Assembly (NCBI RefSeq): GCF_012844365.1
Contig: NZ_CP051626.1
Coordinates: 3,038,001-3,102,000, forward strand
Direction of reading: 5' to 3'
DNA from: Brevibacterium sp. 'Marine'
GTDB lineage: Bacteria > Actinomycetota > Actinomycetes > Actinomycetales > Brevibacteriaceae
Length of the DNA stretch: 64,000 nt
Under the pieces are notes generated by a model, which worked only from the letters and a program-made list of their open reading frames with translations, did not search any database and was not told where the DNA came from. A program made the translations under genes and the position numbers. Below, piece after piece: positions 43,046 through 50,984 of this stretch; position 1 is the first letter of the stretch; each line of letters starts with the position of its first letter.

Positions 43046-44398
43046 CTACAGCGCGAGGTGTTCCTTGACCGATGCGGCCAGGCGCTCGGCCTGGGCGGCG
43101 GCGGCATCCTCGGTGGCAGCTTCGACCATGACGCGGATGAGCGGCTCGGTGCCCGAGGCACGCAGCAGCACGCGACCGGTGTCGGCGAGTTCGGCTTCGA
43201 CGGCGGCCACCGCGGCGACGACCTGCGGGTGATCGACGTTGTTCTTGTCCACGCCCTTGACGTTGACGAGCGCCTGCGGCAGCTGCGGGATCTCCGCGGC
43301 GAGGTCGGCCAGGGTGCGCTTGGCATCGGCCATCCGCTTCATCAGGTGCAGTGCCGTCTGCACACCGTCGCCGGTGGTGCCGTGATCGAGCATGAGCACG
43401 TGTCCGGACTGTTCCCCGCCGAGTGCATACCCGTCGGCGAGCATCCGTTCGAGCACGTAGCGGTCGCCGACAGCCGTCTGCACGGTTTTGATGCCGTACT
43501 TGTCCATCGCCTGCGTCAGGCCCAGGTTCGACATGACGGTGGTGACCAGGGTGTTGCCGCGGAGCTCACCGAGCTCCTTGAGCCCGATCGCGAGGATGCC
43601 CATGACCTGGTCGCCGTTGACGACGCGGCCCAGCGAGTCCACGGCCAGGCAGCGGTCGGCGTCACCGTCGAAGGCCACGCCCAGATCGGACTGGGTCTCG
43701 ACGACGAGGCGCTGCAGCGGTTCGAGGTGGGTCGAACCGACACCGTCGTTGATGTTGAAGCCGTCGGGTTCGGCGGCGGAGACGATGACTTCGGCGCCGG
43801 CCTGACGCAGTGCGGCGGGTCCGACGATGGAGGCCGCACCGTGAGCACAGTCGACGACGACCTTGAGTCCCGACAGCGGGCGCACATTGTCGGCGTCGAC
43901 ACAGCGCACAAGATGTTCGGTGTACTCGTCGGCAGCGGCCGGGTAACGCGCGATGCGACCGACGTCCGCGCCGGTCGGACGATCCCAGTCGTGGTCGAAG
44001 ATGGCGAGGATCTCGTCTTCGACCGCGTCGTCGAGCTTCGTCCCTCCCGCGGCGAAGAATTTGATGCCGTTGTCGGGCATGGGGTTGTGGGAGGCGGAGA
44101 TGACGACGCCGAAGGCGGCACCAGTGTCCTTGACGACCTGGGCGATGCCCGGCGTCGGCAGCATGCCCGCGTCGAGGACGTCGACTCCCGTCGAGGCGAT
44201 GCCGGCGCTCAGTGCGGCGGAGAGGAATTCGCCGGACACACGCGTGTCACGTCCGACCACGGCGAAGGGGCGCTTCTCGCCCGTCCAGCCGCGGCTGAGC
44301 ACGCGCGAACCTGCGACCGAGAGCTGGAGCGCGAGTTTGGCCGAGATGTCGCGATTGGCCAATCCGCGCACTCCATCGGTGCCGAAGAGTCGAGACAT
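43046..44398 (-). CDS. glmM: Phosphoglucosamine mutase
   Basis: GlmM converts glucosamine 6-phosphate to glucosamine 1-phosphate on the way to UDP-GlcNAc. The 450-residue protein starts RLFGTDGVRGLANRD and has the phosphoserine loop ISASHNPMPDNGIKFF (Ser near residue 102). The metal loop is DGDADR in VAFDGDADRCLAVD, and the sugar-binding loop is GGEQSGHV. The C-terminal phosphate loop is RASGTEPLIRVMVE. All catalytic elements are intact. It lies downstream of rplM-rpsI, the conserved actinobacterial order, but a terminator separates them. Confidence 0.97.
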   Translation of the reverse strand: MSRLFGTDGVRGLANRDISAKLALQLSVAGSRVLSRGWTGEKRPFAVVGRDTRVSGEFLSAALSAGIASTGVDVLDAGMLPTPGIAQVVKDTGAAFGVVISASHNPMPDNGIKFFAAGGTKLDDAVEDEILAIFDHDWDRPTGADVGRIARYPAAADEYTEHLVRCVDADNVRPLSGLKVVVDCAHGAASIVGPAALRQAGAEVIVSAAEPDGFNINDGVGSTHLEPLQRLVVETQSDLGVAFDGDADRCLAVDSLGRVVNGDQVMGILAIGLKELGELRGNTLVTTVMSNLGLTQAMDKYGIKTVQTAVGDRYVLERMLADGYALGGEQSGHVLMLDHGTTGDGVQTALHLMKRMADAKRTLADLAAEIPQLPQALVNVKGVDKNNVDHPQVVAAVAAVEAELADTGRVLLRASGTEPLIRVMVEAATEDAAAAQAERLAASVKEHLAL

Positions 44399-44535
44399 GG
44401 TGGGGGGATCCTTTCGTCAATGTCGGAGTCGATCTTAGTCGATCCGCGGAGTGTCGGCCGTGATATCGGCACCTTCGCCGAGGCGGCCGACCGCACCCGT
44501 GGCCACGTCAGTGACCGTGTGAGATGAGTCCGGAT

Positions 44536-44579
44536 ATGAGAAATGCGGCCCCGAACCAGGTTCGGGACCGCATTCTCAT
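44536..44579 (-). terminator. Terminator hairpin after rpsI
   Basis: A near-perfect stem spans 44536-44579: ATGAGAAATGCGGCCCCGAA on the left pairs with the reverse complement on the right around a CAG loop. It lies 70 bp downstream of the rpsI stop, before glmM. Confidence 0.75.
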
Positions 44580-44649
44580 GTTCATGATGCTGAACTGTCG
44601 ATGACTGCGACTCAGTGGCAGACCAGCCGCAGTCGGTTCGCCAGCGAGA

Positions 44650-45159
44650 TCAGCGCTTCGAGAACTGAGGTGCCTTACGGGCCTTCTTGAGACCGGCCTT
44701 CTTGCGCTCAGGAACGCGAGCATCGCGGCTGAGGTATCCGGCCTTCTTCAGCTCGGCGCGGTTGGACTCCGCGTCGATCTGGTTGAGCGAACGAGCCACG
44801 CCCAGGCGGACGGCACCGGCCTGGCCGGAAGGTCCACCGCCGGAGATCCGGACGATGACGTCGAAGCGTCCGCCCAGGTCCAGCAGGGTGAAGGGCTCAT
44901 TGACGAGCTGCTGGTGCAGCTTGTTCGGGAAGTACTCCTCGAGAGTACGTCCGTTGATGGTCCACTCACCGGTGCCGGGGACGAGGCGCACGCGAGCAAT
45001 TGCCTGCTTGCGGCGGCCGACTCCGTTGCCGGGAGCGGTCAGGGACTGTCCACGTCCACCGGCGGTGCTTTCGCCCAGGCCAGCGGATGCGGGAGTCTCG
45101 GAAGTGTATTCGGTGATCTCTTCTTCGACAGTTTCTGTCGCGTTGGTGGTATCAGCCAC
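44650..45159 (-). CDS. rpsI: 30S ribosomal protein S9
   Basis: S9 contacts the P-site tRNA anticodon loop through its extreme C-terminus. The 169-residue protein has the normal domain ([21 protein letters not shown] onward, from about residue 47) and ends KAPQFSKR with the conserved terminal Lys-Arg. An N-terminal extension of about 45 residues, acidic and Thr/Ser-rich ([16 protein letters not shown]), is typical of actinobacteria. It follows rplM by 32 bp and is cotranscribed with it. Confidence 0.98.
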   Translation of the reverse strand: MADTTNATETVEEEITEYTSETPASAGLGESTAGGRGQSLTAPGNGVGRRKQAIARVRLVPGTGEWTINGRTLEEYFPNKLHQQLVNEPFTLLDLGGRFDVIVRISGGGPSGQAGAVRLGVARSLNQIDAESNRAELKKAGYLSRDARVPERKKAGLKKARKAPQFSKR

Positions 45160-45191
45160 GGTTCTCCTCGGGATGTCTAGAGCTCAGGCGC

Positions 45192-45635
45192 TTACTGCGC
45201 GACCTGGCTGAGTTCGTACGGCTGCGGATTCTGAGCGGCGTGCGGGTGCTCGGCACCTGCATAGACCTTCAGCTTCTGCATCTGGGCACGTCCGAGACGA
45301 GTCTTCGGGACCATACCGGCGACAGCCTTCTCGACTGCACGCTCGGGGTGGGTGGCGAGGAGCTCGGCATAGTTCACGCTCTTGAGTCCACCCGGGTAAC
45401 CGGAGTGACGGTAAGCGCGCTTCTTCTCGAGCTTCGCACCTGTCAGCGCGACCTTGTCGGCGTTGATGATGATGACGAAGTCACCGGTGTCCGTGTTCGG
45501 AGTGAACGTGGTCTTGTGCTTGCCGCGCAGGAGGCGTGCCACCTGCGAAGCAAGGCGACCGAGCACCTGGTCAGTGGCGTCAATGACGTGCCACTGGTGC
45601 TCAACGTCACCGGGCTTAGCTGTATACGTACGCAA
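45192..45635 (-). CDS. rplM: 50S ribosomal protein L13
   Basis: L13 is an early-assembly protein of the large subunit. The 147-residue sequence is typical throughout: [59 protein letters not shown] and [18 protein letters not shown], the last seen in [25 protein letters not shown] ribosome-binding site precedes the start. It leads the rplM-rpsI operon and is divergent from the first envelope gene. L13 is known to autoregulate its operon in other bacteria; no such leader structure was recognised here. Confidence 0.98.
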   Translation of the reverse strand: MRTYTAKPGDVEHQWHVIDATDQVLGRLASQVARLLRGKHKTTFTPNTDTGDFVIIINADKVALTGAKLEKKRAYRHSGYPGGLKSVNYAELLATHPERAVEKAVAGMVPKTRLGRAQMQKLKVYAGAEHPHAAQNPQPYELSQVAQ

Positions 45636-45892
45636 AAGTAGCCTTCTTTTCGTATCTGTGTTCAGTGCAGCGCCGGGTCCTCATCGGGTCGTGAGTCCAA
45701 TGGGTCTCAAGCGCTGGTTGTCTTCAATCGGGTGAACCTATCGACGCATTCCCCTCACCTACGGGCCTGCAACGCATGAGGCTATGTAAGGGAGTGCGAC
45801 AAGCACACACAACGACAATCAAATATACATGGCCGCAGGCCCGGGGAGCAAACGCCCAGAGCGGTCTCAGGGCCAGCAGAAACCTGAGCCGA

Positions 45893-45898
45893 TAGTAT
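45893..45898 (+). promoter_or_regulatory. -10 hexamer for the envelope gene pair
   Basis: TAGTAT ends 6 nt before the GTG at 45905; no ribosome-binding site lies between. A leaderless transcript for both paralogues is predicted. Confidence 0.5.
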
Positions 45899-45904
45899 TG
45901 ATCT

Positions 45905-48355
45905 GTGCCGACTCATTCCAGCCTGCTCTTCCGACTTCCCGCATTGAGAATCCTGATGCTGGGTCTGCTGGTCGGGCTGCTGACGGCAGGCCTCGGACTC
46001 GGCCCCGCCTCCGCGTCGGCATCGCCCGACGATACGGCATCGCCCAATGGTTCGGCTGCGAACGTCAGCGCATCCTCCGCGCAGGCCGCCGACGCCAGTA
46101 GGCCCCCGGCCGGGCAGACGATCGTCTTCGGCATTCCGGGTCTGACCATCGATGATATCGATCCCGAGCGCACTCCGAACCTCTACCGCCTGCTCTCCGA
46201 GGGTGCGGCCGCGAATCTCAACGTGCGCACGATCGGCGCGGCCACCTGCCCGGCGTCGGGTTGGCTGTCCTTCGGCGCGGGCGCCCGTGCGCAGGCCGGG
46301 CCCTCCCCCGCCGCCGAGGATGCCGACGCCGATGACTCAGCCAGATGCCCGACGATGATCGCCCCCACCACGGACGGTTCCGCGGACACCGAGAACGGGG
46401 CCGCCTCGGCGAAGGACGCCGCGGACAGTGATGAAGCTCATGCTGACGAAACGGCCACGGGAGCGACGACCGCGCGGATCGAGGGCTTCGACGCGGTCAA
46501 GGAGCCCAACATCGGTTCCGGCTACTCCGTCGACTACGGCATGCTCGCGCGCGCCGTCGCCGGAGCCGGCAAGGCCGTGCCCGCCGGCACCGACGCGGCC
46601 GATGCGGACTCCCTGCTCGAACCCTGCGTCGCCGCCGAAGGCCCCGGCGCCGCCTATGCCACCGCGGACGACGACGGGGTGGTGACGAACTTCACGGAGG
46701 ATGCGACCGCCACGGACTGCCGCCTCGGCGTCGTCGACCTCGGTGCGATCGGCATCCGCTCCTGGCTGTTCGACCCGATCCCGAACTACTCCTATACCGT
46801 TCCGCCGGATTTCGATCGGGAGGCCCGCGTCGCCGAAGCCGACCGCCGCCTCGGCGTGCGTCTGCAGGAAATGCGGGAGAACGCGAAGGACGGGGCCGCG
46901 GAGCCGACGATCATCGTCGCCGGCCTCGGTGACAGTTCCGGTCTGCCGCAGCTGCGGGCGTTCATCGCCGCAGGCCCGGGCTTCGAGCCCGGGTCGCTGT
47001 CCTCGGCGACGACCCGCACCCCGGGGCTGCTGCAGATCACGGATCTGGCACCGGGCATCCTCGATGTCCTCGACGTCGATTCCCCGCGCGCCGTCGGCTT
47101 CGATTCCAACCCCACCGAAGATGATCCGCAGCAGCGCATCGACGATCTCGTCGCCGAGGCGCAGAAGTCGACGACGATCCACCAGAATCTCTCGACGTTC
47201 TCCATCACCCTCGATATCATCTTCTACGTCCTCTTCATCGCGTGTGCGATTCTGCTCAACCGCTCCATCCTCGGTCGCCGAGGCGGCGCCACCCGAGCTG
47301 CCCACGTCCACCGCTTCCTCGGCTGGGTGTCCCTGGCCGTCGCGTCGCTGCCGATGGGGGCGTTCCTCGCCGGGCTCGTCCCCTGGTCGCGGACGGCCGA
47401 TCCCGGACTCGGCCTGTTCCTCTCGGTCATCGGCACGGCCGCCGTCCTGTTCGTCGTCGCCCTCATCCCACCGTGGGGGCGGACCTGGCGGGGACGGGTC
47501 GGCGCTCTGGCCGGGGCGAACCTGCTCATCCTCGCTGCCGACCTGGCCACCGGGTCCCATCTGCAGGCGAACTCGCTGCTCGGCTACAACCCGATCGTCG
47601 GCGGCCGCTACTACGGGCTCGGCAATCAGGGTGCGGCGATCTTCATCGTCAGCCTCTTCATATTCTTAAGCGTCGTGGTGTCGTGGCTGCGGGCGCGCGG
47701 CCGGCGAAAAGCCGTGATCATCGTGCCGATCGCCATCGGTCTGGCAGCCGTGTTCGTCTCCGGGAACCCGTCCTGGGGTGCGAAGTTCGGCGGCACGATC
47801 GCCATCCTCGCCGGCCTCATGGTCCTCGTGGCGCTGCTGACGAAGATCCGACTGACTCTGCTGCGCCTCGCCCTCATCGGCGTGGCATCGCTGGCGATCC
47901 TCATCGGCATCGCCTTCCTCGACTGGCTGCGCCCGGCCGGGGCCCGCTCGCACTTCGGCACGTTCTTCGACCAGATCGTCACCGGTGAGGCCCTGCAGGT
48001 GATCGGCCGCAAGCTCGGCGCGAACCTCCACATCATCCAGATCAACCCGGCCCTGGCGATCGTCACCCCGCTCGCGGTCATCGCGATCCTCATCTTCCTC
48101 CGCTACCTCCTCCACTTCCCCCGCGTGCACGCCGGCAGCCGGACCGGGCGCCTGGTCAACAAGTGGCGGGGTCGGCTCCCCCAACTCTTCGCCGATTCCG
48201 ACCTGCACTATGGATTCCTCGCCGCCGCCACCGGGCTCGGCGTCGGGCTCGTACTCACCGATTCCGGTGTCGCCGTACCCTCGACCGGAGCCATGGTTCT
48301 CCTGCCCTTCCTACTGGCGCTCAGTGCTGAACACGCCGAGGAGGCTCACCGATGA
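45905..48355 (+). CDS. Large polytopic envelope protein with phosphatase-like ectodomain, copy 1
   Basis: I do not know a function for this 816-residue protein. A signal-anchor (residues 12-36) precedes an extracytoplasmic domain (about 37-425) that begins like the alkaline-phosphatase superfamily. TIVFGIPGLTIDDIDPERTPN is followed by LYRLLSEGA and a CPASGWLSFGAGARA loop where the metal site would be. Acidic Ala/Asp inserts follow. The C-terminal half has about eleven membrane helices (from about 433). Motifs shared with the next protein are DLATGSHLQANSLLG, RYYGLGNQ (about 569), FLDWLRPAGARSHFGTFFD (about 670) and LTDSGVAVP (about 786). The start is GTG. It overlaps copy 2 by 4 bp. Related conserved proteins occur in actinobacteria; an envelope glycan or lipid role is a guess. 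Confidence 0.85.
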   Translation: MPTHSSLLFRLPALRILMLGLLVGLLTAGLGLGPASASASPDDTASPNGSAANVSASSAQAADASRPPAGQTIVFGIPGLTIDDIDPERTPNLYRLLSEGAAANLNVRTIGAATCPASGWLSFGAGARAQAGPSPAAEDADADDSARCPTMIAPTTDGSADTENGAASAKDAADSDEAHADETATGATTARIEGFDAVKEPNIGSGYSVDYGMLARAVAGAGKAVPAGTDAADADSLLEPCVAAEGPGAAYATADDDGVVTNFTEDATATDCRLGVVDLGAIGIRSWLFDPIPNYSYTVPPDFDREARVAEADRRLGVRLQEMRENAKDGAAEPTIIVAGLGDSSGLPQLRAFIAAGPGFEPGSLSSATTRTPGLLQITDLAPGILDVLDVDSPRAVGFDSNPTEDDPQQRIDDLVAEAQKSTTIHQNLSTFSITLDIIFYVLFIACAILLNRSILGRRGGATRAAHVHRFLGWVSLAVASLPMGAFLAGLVPWSRTADPGLGLFLSVIGTAAVLFVVALIPPWGRTWRGRVGALAGANLLILAADLATGSHLQANSLLGYNPIVGGRYYGLGNQGAAIFIVSLFIFLSVVVSWLRARGRRKAVIIVPIAIGLAAVFVSGNPSWGAKFGGTIAILAGLMVLVALLTKIRLTLLRLALIGVASLAILIGIAFLDWLRPAGARSHFGTFFDQIVTGEALQVIGRKLGANLHIIQINPALAIVTPLAVIAILIFLRYLLHFPRVHAGSRTGRLVNKWRGRLPQLFADSDLHYGFLAAATGLGVGLVLTDSGVAVPSTGAMVLLPFLLALSAEHAEEAHR

Positions 48356-50553
48356 GAGCCCCCGTGACCTCCCCTGCCGCCCGGGTTCTCCTCGGGATGC
48401 TCGCCATCGTGCTTCTCGTCCTCGGCCTGCCCCACGCCGGGCAGGCGGCCCCGGCCGCGGGCCCGGCTGCGGAAGAGAGCGAGGGCGGGGCCGCCTCGGC
48501 GAATTCCGGTGTCGTGTCGATCAACGTCTCCGGATTCCGCTTCGAGGACCTCGACCCGCGCACCACACCGCACCTGTGGGTGATGATGAAGGGCGGTCAA
48601 ATCGGGACGATCACCCCGCGCAGCGTGCGCTCGACGAGCTGCCCGGTCGACGGCTGGCTGGGGCTCGGCTCGGGACGGCGGGCCGCCGACGAACCCCGCG
48701 ATCAGTGCCGCGTACCGGCCTCACCGCTCGACGGCTGGGTCGCCGATTGGGACGTCTACGCGCAGGTGGCCCGCGGTGACAACTACGATGCGTCCCTCGG
48801 AGCGCTGGCCGAGGCCGTGCCCGATATCCGCGCCTTCGGCAACGGTGCCGCGATCGCCGCCGCCTCCCCTTCCGGCCATGTCGAGAACTGGTCGCCCGTC
48901 GGGCCCGACCTGGGAGCGGACGTGGCGAAATCGGCCGCCGACGGTGAGCTCACCCTCGTCGATCTCGGCAACACCGCCGCCGACGGTTACTCTCTGAAGA
49001 ATCTCGATGCACAGGTCGGGGACATCCTCGAATCGACGGGGTGGATGAGTGCGGACCGGCCGAACCGCCTCGGCGAGGGAACCGTTCCCGTGGTGTTCTC
49101 CTCGATCGCCGACGGCACGCACGAAGGCTCGTCGATGCAGGCGACGATGATGGTCGAACCGGGTGAGCCGGCGGGTCTGCTCACCTCCTCGTCGACGCGC
49201 CAGCCGGGGCTGGTGCAGGTGCCCGACCTGGCACCGACGCTCGCGGCTCTGTCCGGGGCCGAGGAGATGGACAACGCGGCCGGGGCACCGATGACCTCGG
49301 GTGCGCACGGATCCGATTGGCATTCGCGCTATCAGGCCGTGCTCGACCGGCAGGTGGCGGTGAAGACGCAGAACGACCTGTCGACCTGGTTCTTCCCCGT
49401 CGTTGCCACGCTCATGGTCGGGCTGCTGGCGTTGGCGTGGTTCATGCGCAAGAACCACCGGGAGCTCGTCCATTCCGGGGCGTACCGCCTCGGTGTCGTG
49501 TTCGCGGCGATGCCGATCTCGACGTATCTGGTCAACACCGTGCCGTGGGAACGGGCGACGAATCCGGACATCGCGATGCTCGGTGCTCTGGCGGGGTGGT
49601 CGCTGCTGCTCGGAGTGCTGGCGCTGCTCGGCCCCTGGCGGCGGCACACGTTCGGGCCGGTGCTCTTCGTGTCCACCGTGACCGTCGTCGTGCTCGCCTA
49701 CGACGTCGTCACCGGGTCCCAGCTGCAGATGTCGACGCTGCTGGGCGAGCCGCTGCTCATCGCCTCCCGGTTCTACGGGATCGGGAACTCCGCGCTGGCC
49801 CTGTACTGCTGTGCGCTGCTGTTGGCCGTCACCGGCTTCGCGTCCTTGGTGACGAAGCCTCTGCACCGTGTACTCATCGTCACTGTGCCCGTCCTCGTCT
49901 CGTGTGTCATCTTGGCCGCCCCGGGGTTGGGGACGAAGTTCGGGTCCGTGCCGACGCTCATCATCGGGGTTGCCTACCTCGTGCTGGCGGCGGCGAGCAT
50001 CCGGTTCTCGGTCAAACGGCTGGGGCTGACGGTGGGCATCGCCGGTTTCGTCATGCTCACCGTGCTGTTCCTCGACTGGCTGCGCCCGGCCGATCAGCGC
50101 ACGCACTTCGGACGGTTCTTCGATTCGATCATCAGCGGACAGGCGCTCAGCGTGCTGGCCCGCAAGATCGGGATGAACATCGACATCCTCACCCAGTCGT
50201 GGATGACTCTGGTGCTCCCGCTCATCATCATCGGCGTGTTCTGGATGGCACTGGACCCGCAGCGTTTCCGGCTGCAGGGACTCCAAGACACGTACCGGCG
50301 GGTTCCGCTGCTGAGAGCTGCGATGATCAGCTTGGCGATCCTGCTGGGCGTCGGCACCCTCATCAACGACTCGGGTATCGTGGTCCCGGCCGTCGGCATC
50401 CTCTTCCTCGTCCCGGTGCTCACTCACCTCGAGACTTTCCGCGCCGGCCGCCCGCAAGTCCCGGCCGCCGGTGACGCCGCCGCCGATGCTGATGCGACCC
50501 CTGCCGGCTCCGGTGCCGAGGCCGACGGCTCCGATACATCGTCACGCCCCTGA
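48352..50553 (+). CDS. Large polytopic envelope protein with phosphatase-like ectodomain, copy 2
   Basis: This 733-residue protein is a diverged paralogue of the preceding one and is translationally coupled to it by ATGA. It has a Sec signal (1-28) and an ectodomain (about 30-335) with VVSINVSGFRFEDLDPRTTPH and CPVDGWLGLGSGRRA. From about 344 about ten membrane helices follow. Its versions of the shared motifs are DVVTGSQLQMSTLLG, RFYGIGNS (about 473), FLDWLRPADQRTHFGRFFD (about 572) and INDSGIVVP (about 672). The C-terminus is an Ala/Asp/Ser tail. Sequence divergence with full retention of these motifs suggests a heteromeric pair rather than recent duplication. No function can be given. Confidence 0.85.
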   Translation: MRAPVTSPAARVLLGMLAIVLLVLGLPHAGQAAPAAGPAAEESEGGAASANSGVVSINVSGFRFEDLDPRTTPHLWVMMKGGQIGTITPRSVRSTSCPVDGWLGLGSGRRAADEPRDQCRVPASPLDGWVADWDVYAQVARGDNYDASLGALAEAVPDIRAFGNGAAIAAASPSGHVENWSPVGPDLGADVAKSAADGELTLVDLGNTAADGYSLKNLDAQVGDILESTGWMSADRPNRLGEGTVPVVFSSIADGTHEGSSMQATMMVEPGEPAGLLTSSSTRQPGLVQVPDLAPTLAALSGAEEMDNAAGAPMTSGAHGSDWHSRYQAVLDRQVAVKTQNDLSTWFFPVVATLMVGLLALAWFMRKNHRELVHSGAYRLGVVFAAMPISTYLVNTVPWERATNPDIAMLGALAGWSLLLGVLALLGPWRRHTFGPVLFVSTVTVVVLAYDVVTGSQLQMSTLLGEPLLIASRFYGIGNSALALYCCALLLAVTGFASLVTKPLHRVLIVTVPVLVSCVILAAPGLGTKFGSVPTLIIGVAYLVLAAASIRFSVKRLGLTVGIAGFVMLTVLFLDWLRPADQRTHFGRFFDSIISGQALSVLARKIGMNIDILTQSWMTLVLPLIIIGVFWMALDPQRFRLQGLQDTYRRVPLLRAAMISLAILLGVGTLINDSGIVVPAVGILFLVPVLTHLETFRAGRPQVPAAGDAAADADATPAGSGAEADGSDTSSRP

Positions 50554-50984
50554 CGCTGCGGGCATCACGCACCGGTAGCGTCAGCACCCACCCTTCCTCG
50601 CAAACCACCCCCGCAGCGACACAACGCCCCGTTGCACCGGTGCGACGTGCGACTACCGGGTGGAGATGACGCTCAGGGCGTGGGATGCATCGCGCCAAAC
50701 GCCCCTCAGCGACGCATCTGTCACCGTTGGTCGCTGCACTCACCATTCCTCGCAGACCCCTTCCTCGGTGACAAAACACCCCTGTGCAATCGCGCATATT
50801 GCGAGCAGCGCGCGGGTGCTGCGCTACCGGTGAGGGATACCCCGCGCAGGAGACTGTCCGTTCGAAAAGCGTCTGCGAACGACGGCGGGGCCAACGACGG
50901 CGGGGCCGGAGAGAAGAACTCTCCGACCCCGCCGGTCTCGGCGACGATCTCGCCTGAGCGTCAGGTGTTTCTGAGCAGCCCGAC
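50554..50984. other. Repeat-rich convergent intergenic region
   Basis: This 431-bp gap has no convincing gene. It holds an inverted copy of the dispersed repeat core at 50562-50582, a direct relative at 50651-50690 (GCGACTACCGG...GATGACGCTC...GGGATGC), and a partial copy near 50811-50828. A 15-bp direct repeat AACGACGGCGGGGCC lies at 50877-50905, and a terminator-like hairpin at 50898-50934. Confidence 0.75.
50898..50934. terminator. Hairpin downstream of the nucleotidase gene
   Basis: CGGCGGGGCCGGAGAG (50898-50913) pairs with CTCTCCGACCCCGCCG (50919-50934) with one mismatch and a 5-nt loop. It lies about 50 bp past the nucleotidase stop on the minus strand. No T-run follows. Confidence 0.65.

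Noticed and set aside
45636-45904. Ribosomal protein leader (L13-type autoregulatory RNA) upstream of rplM
   Set aside because: No stem arrangement resembling the known L13 leaders was recognised; the gap is explained by divergent promoters.
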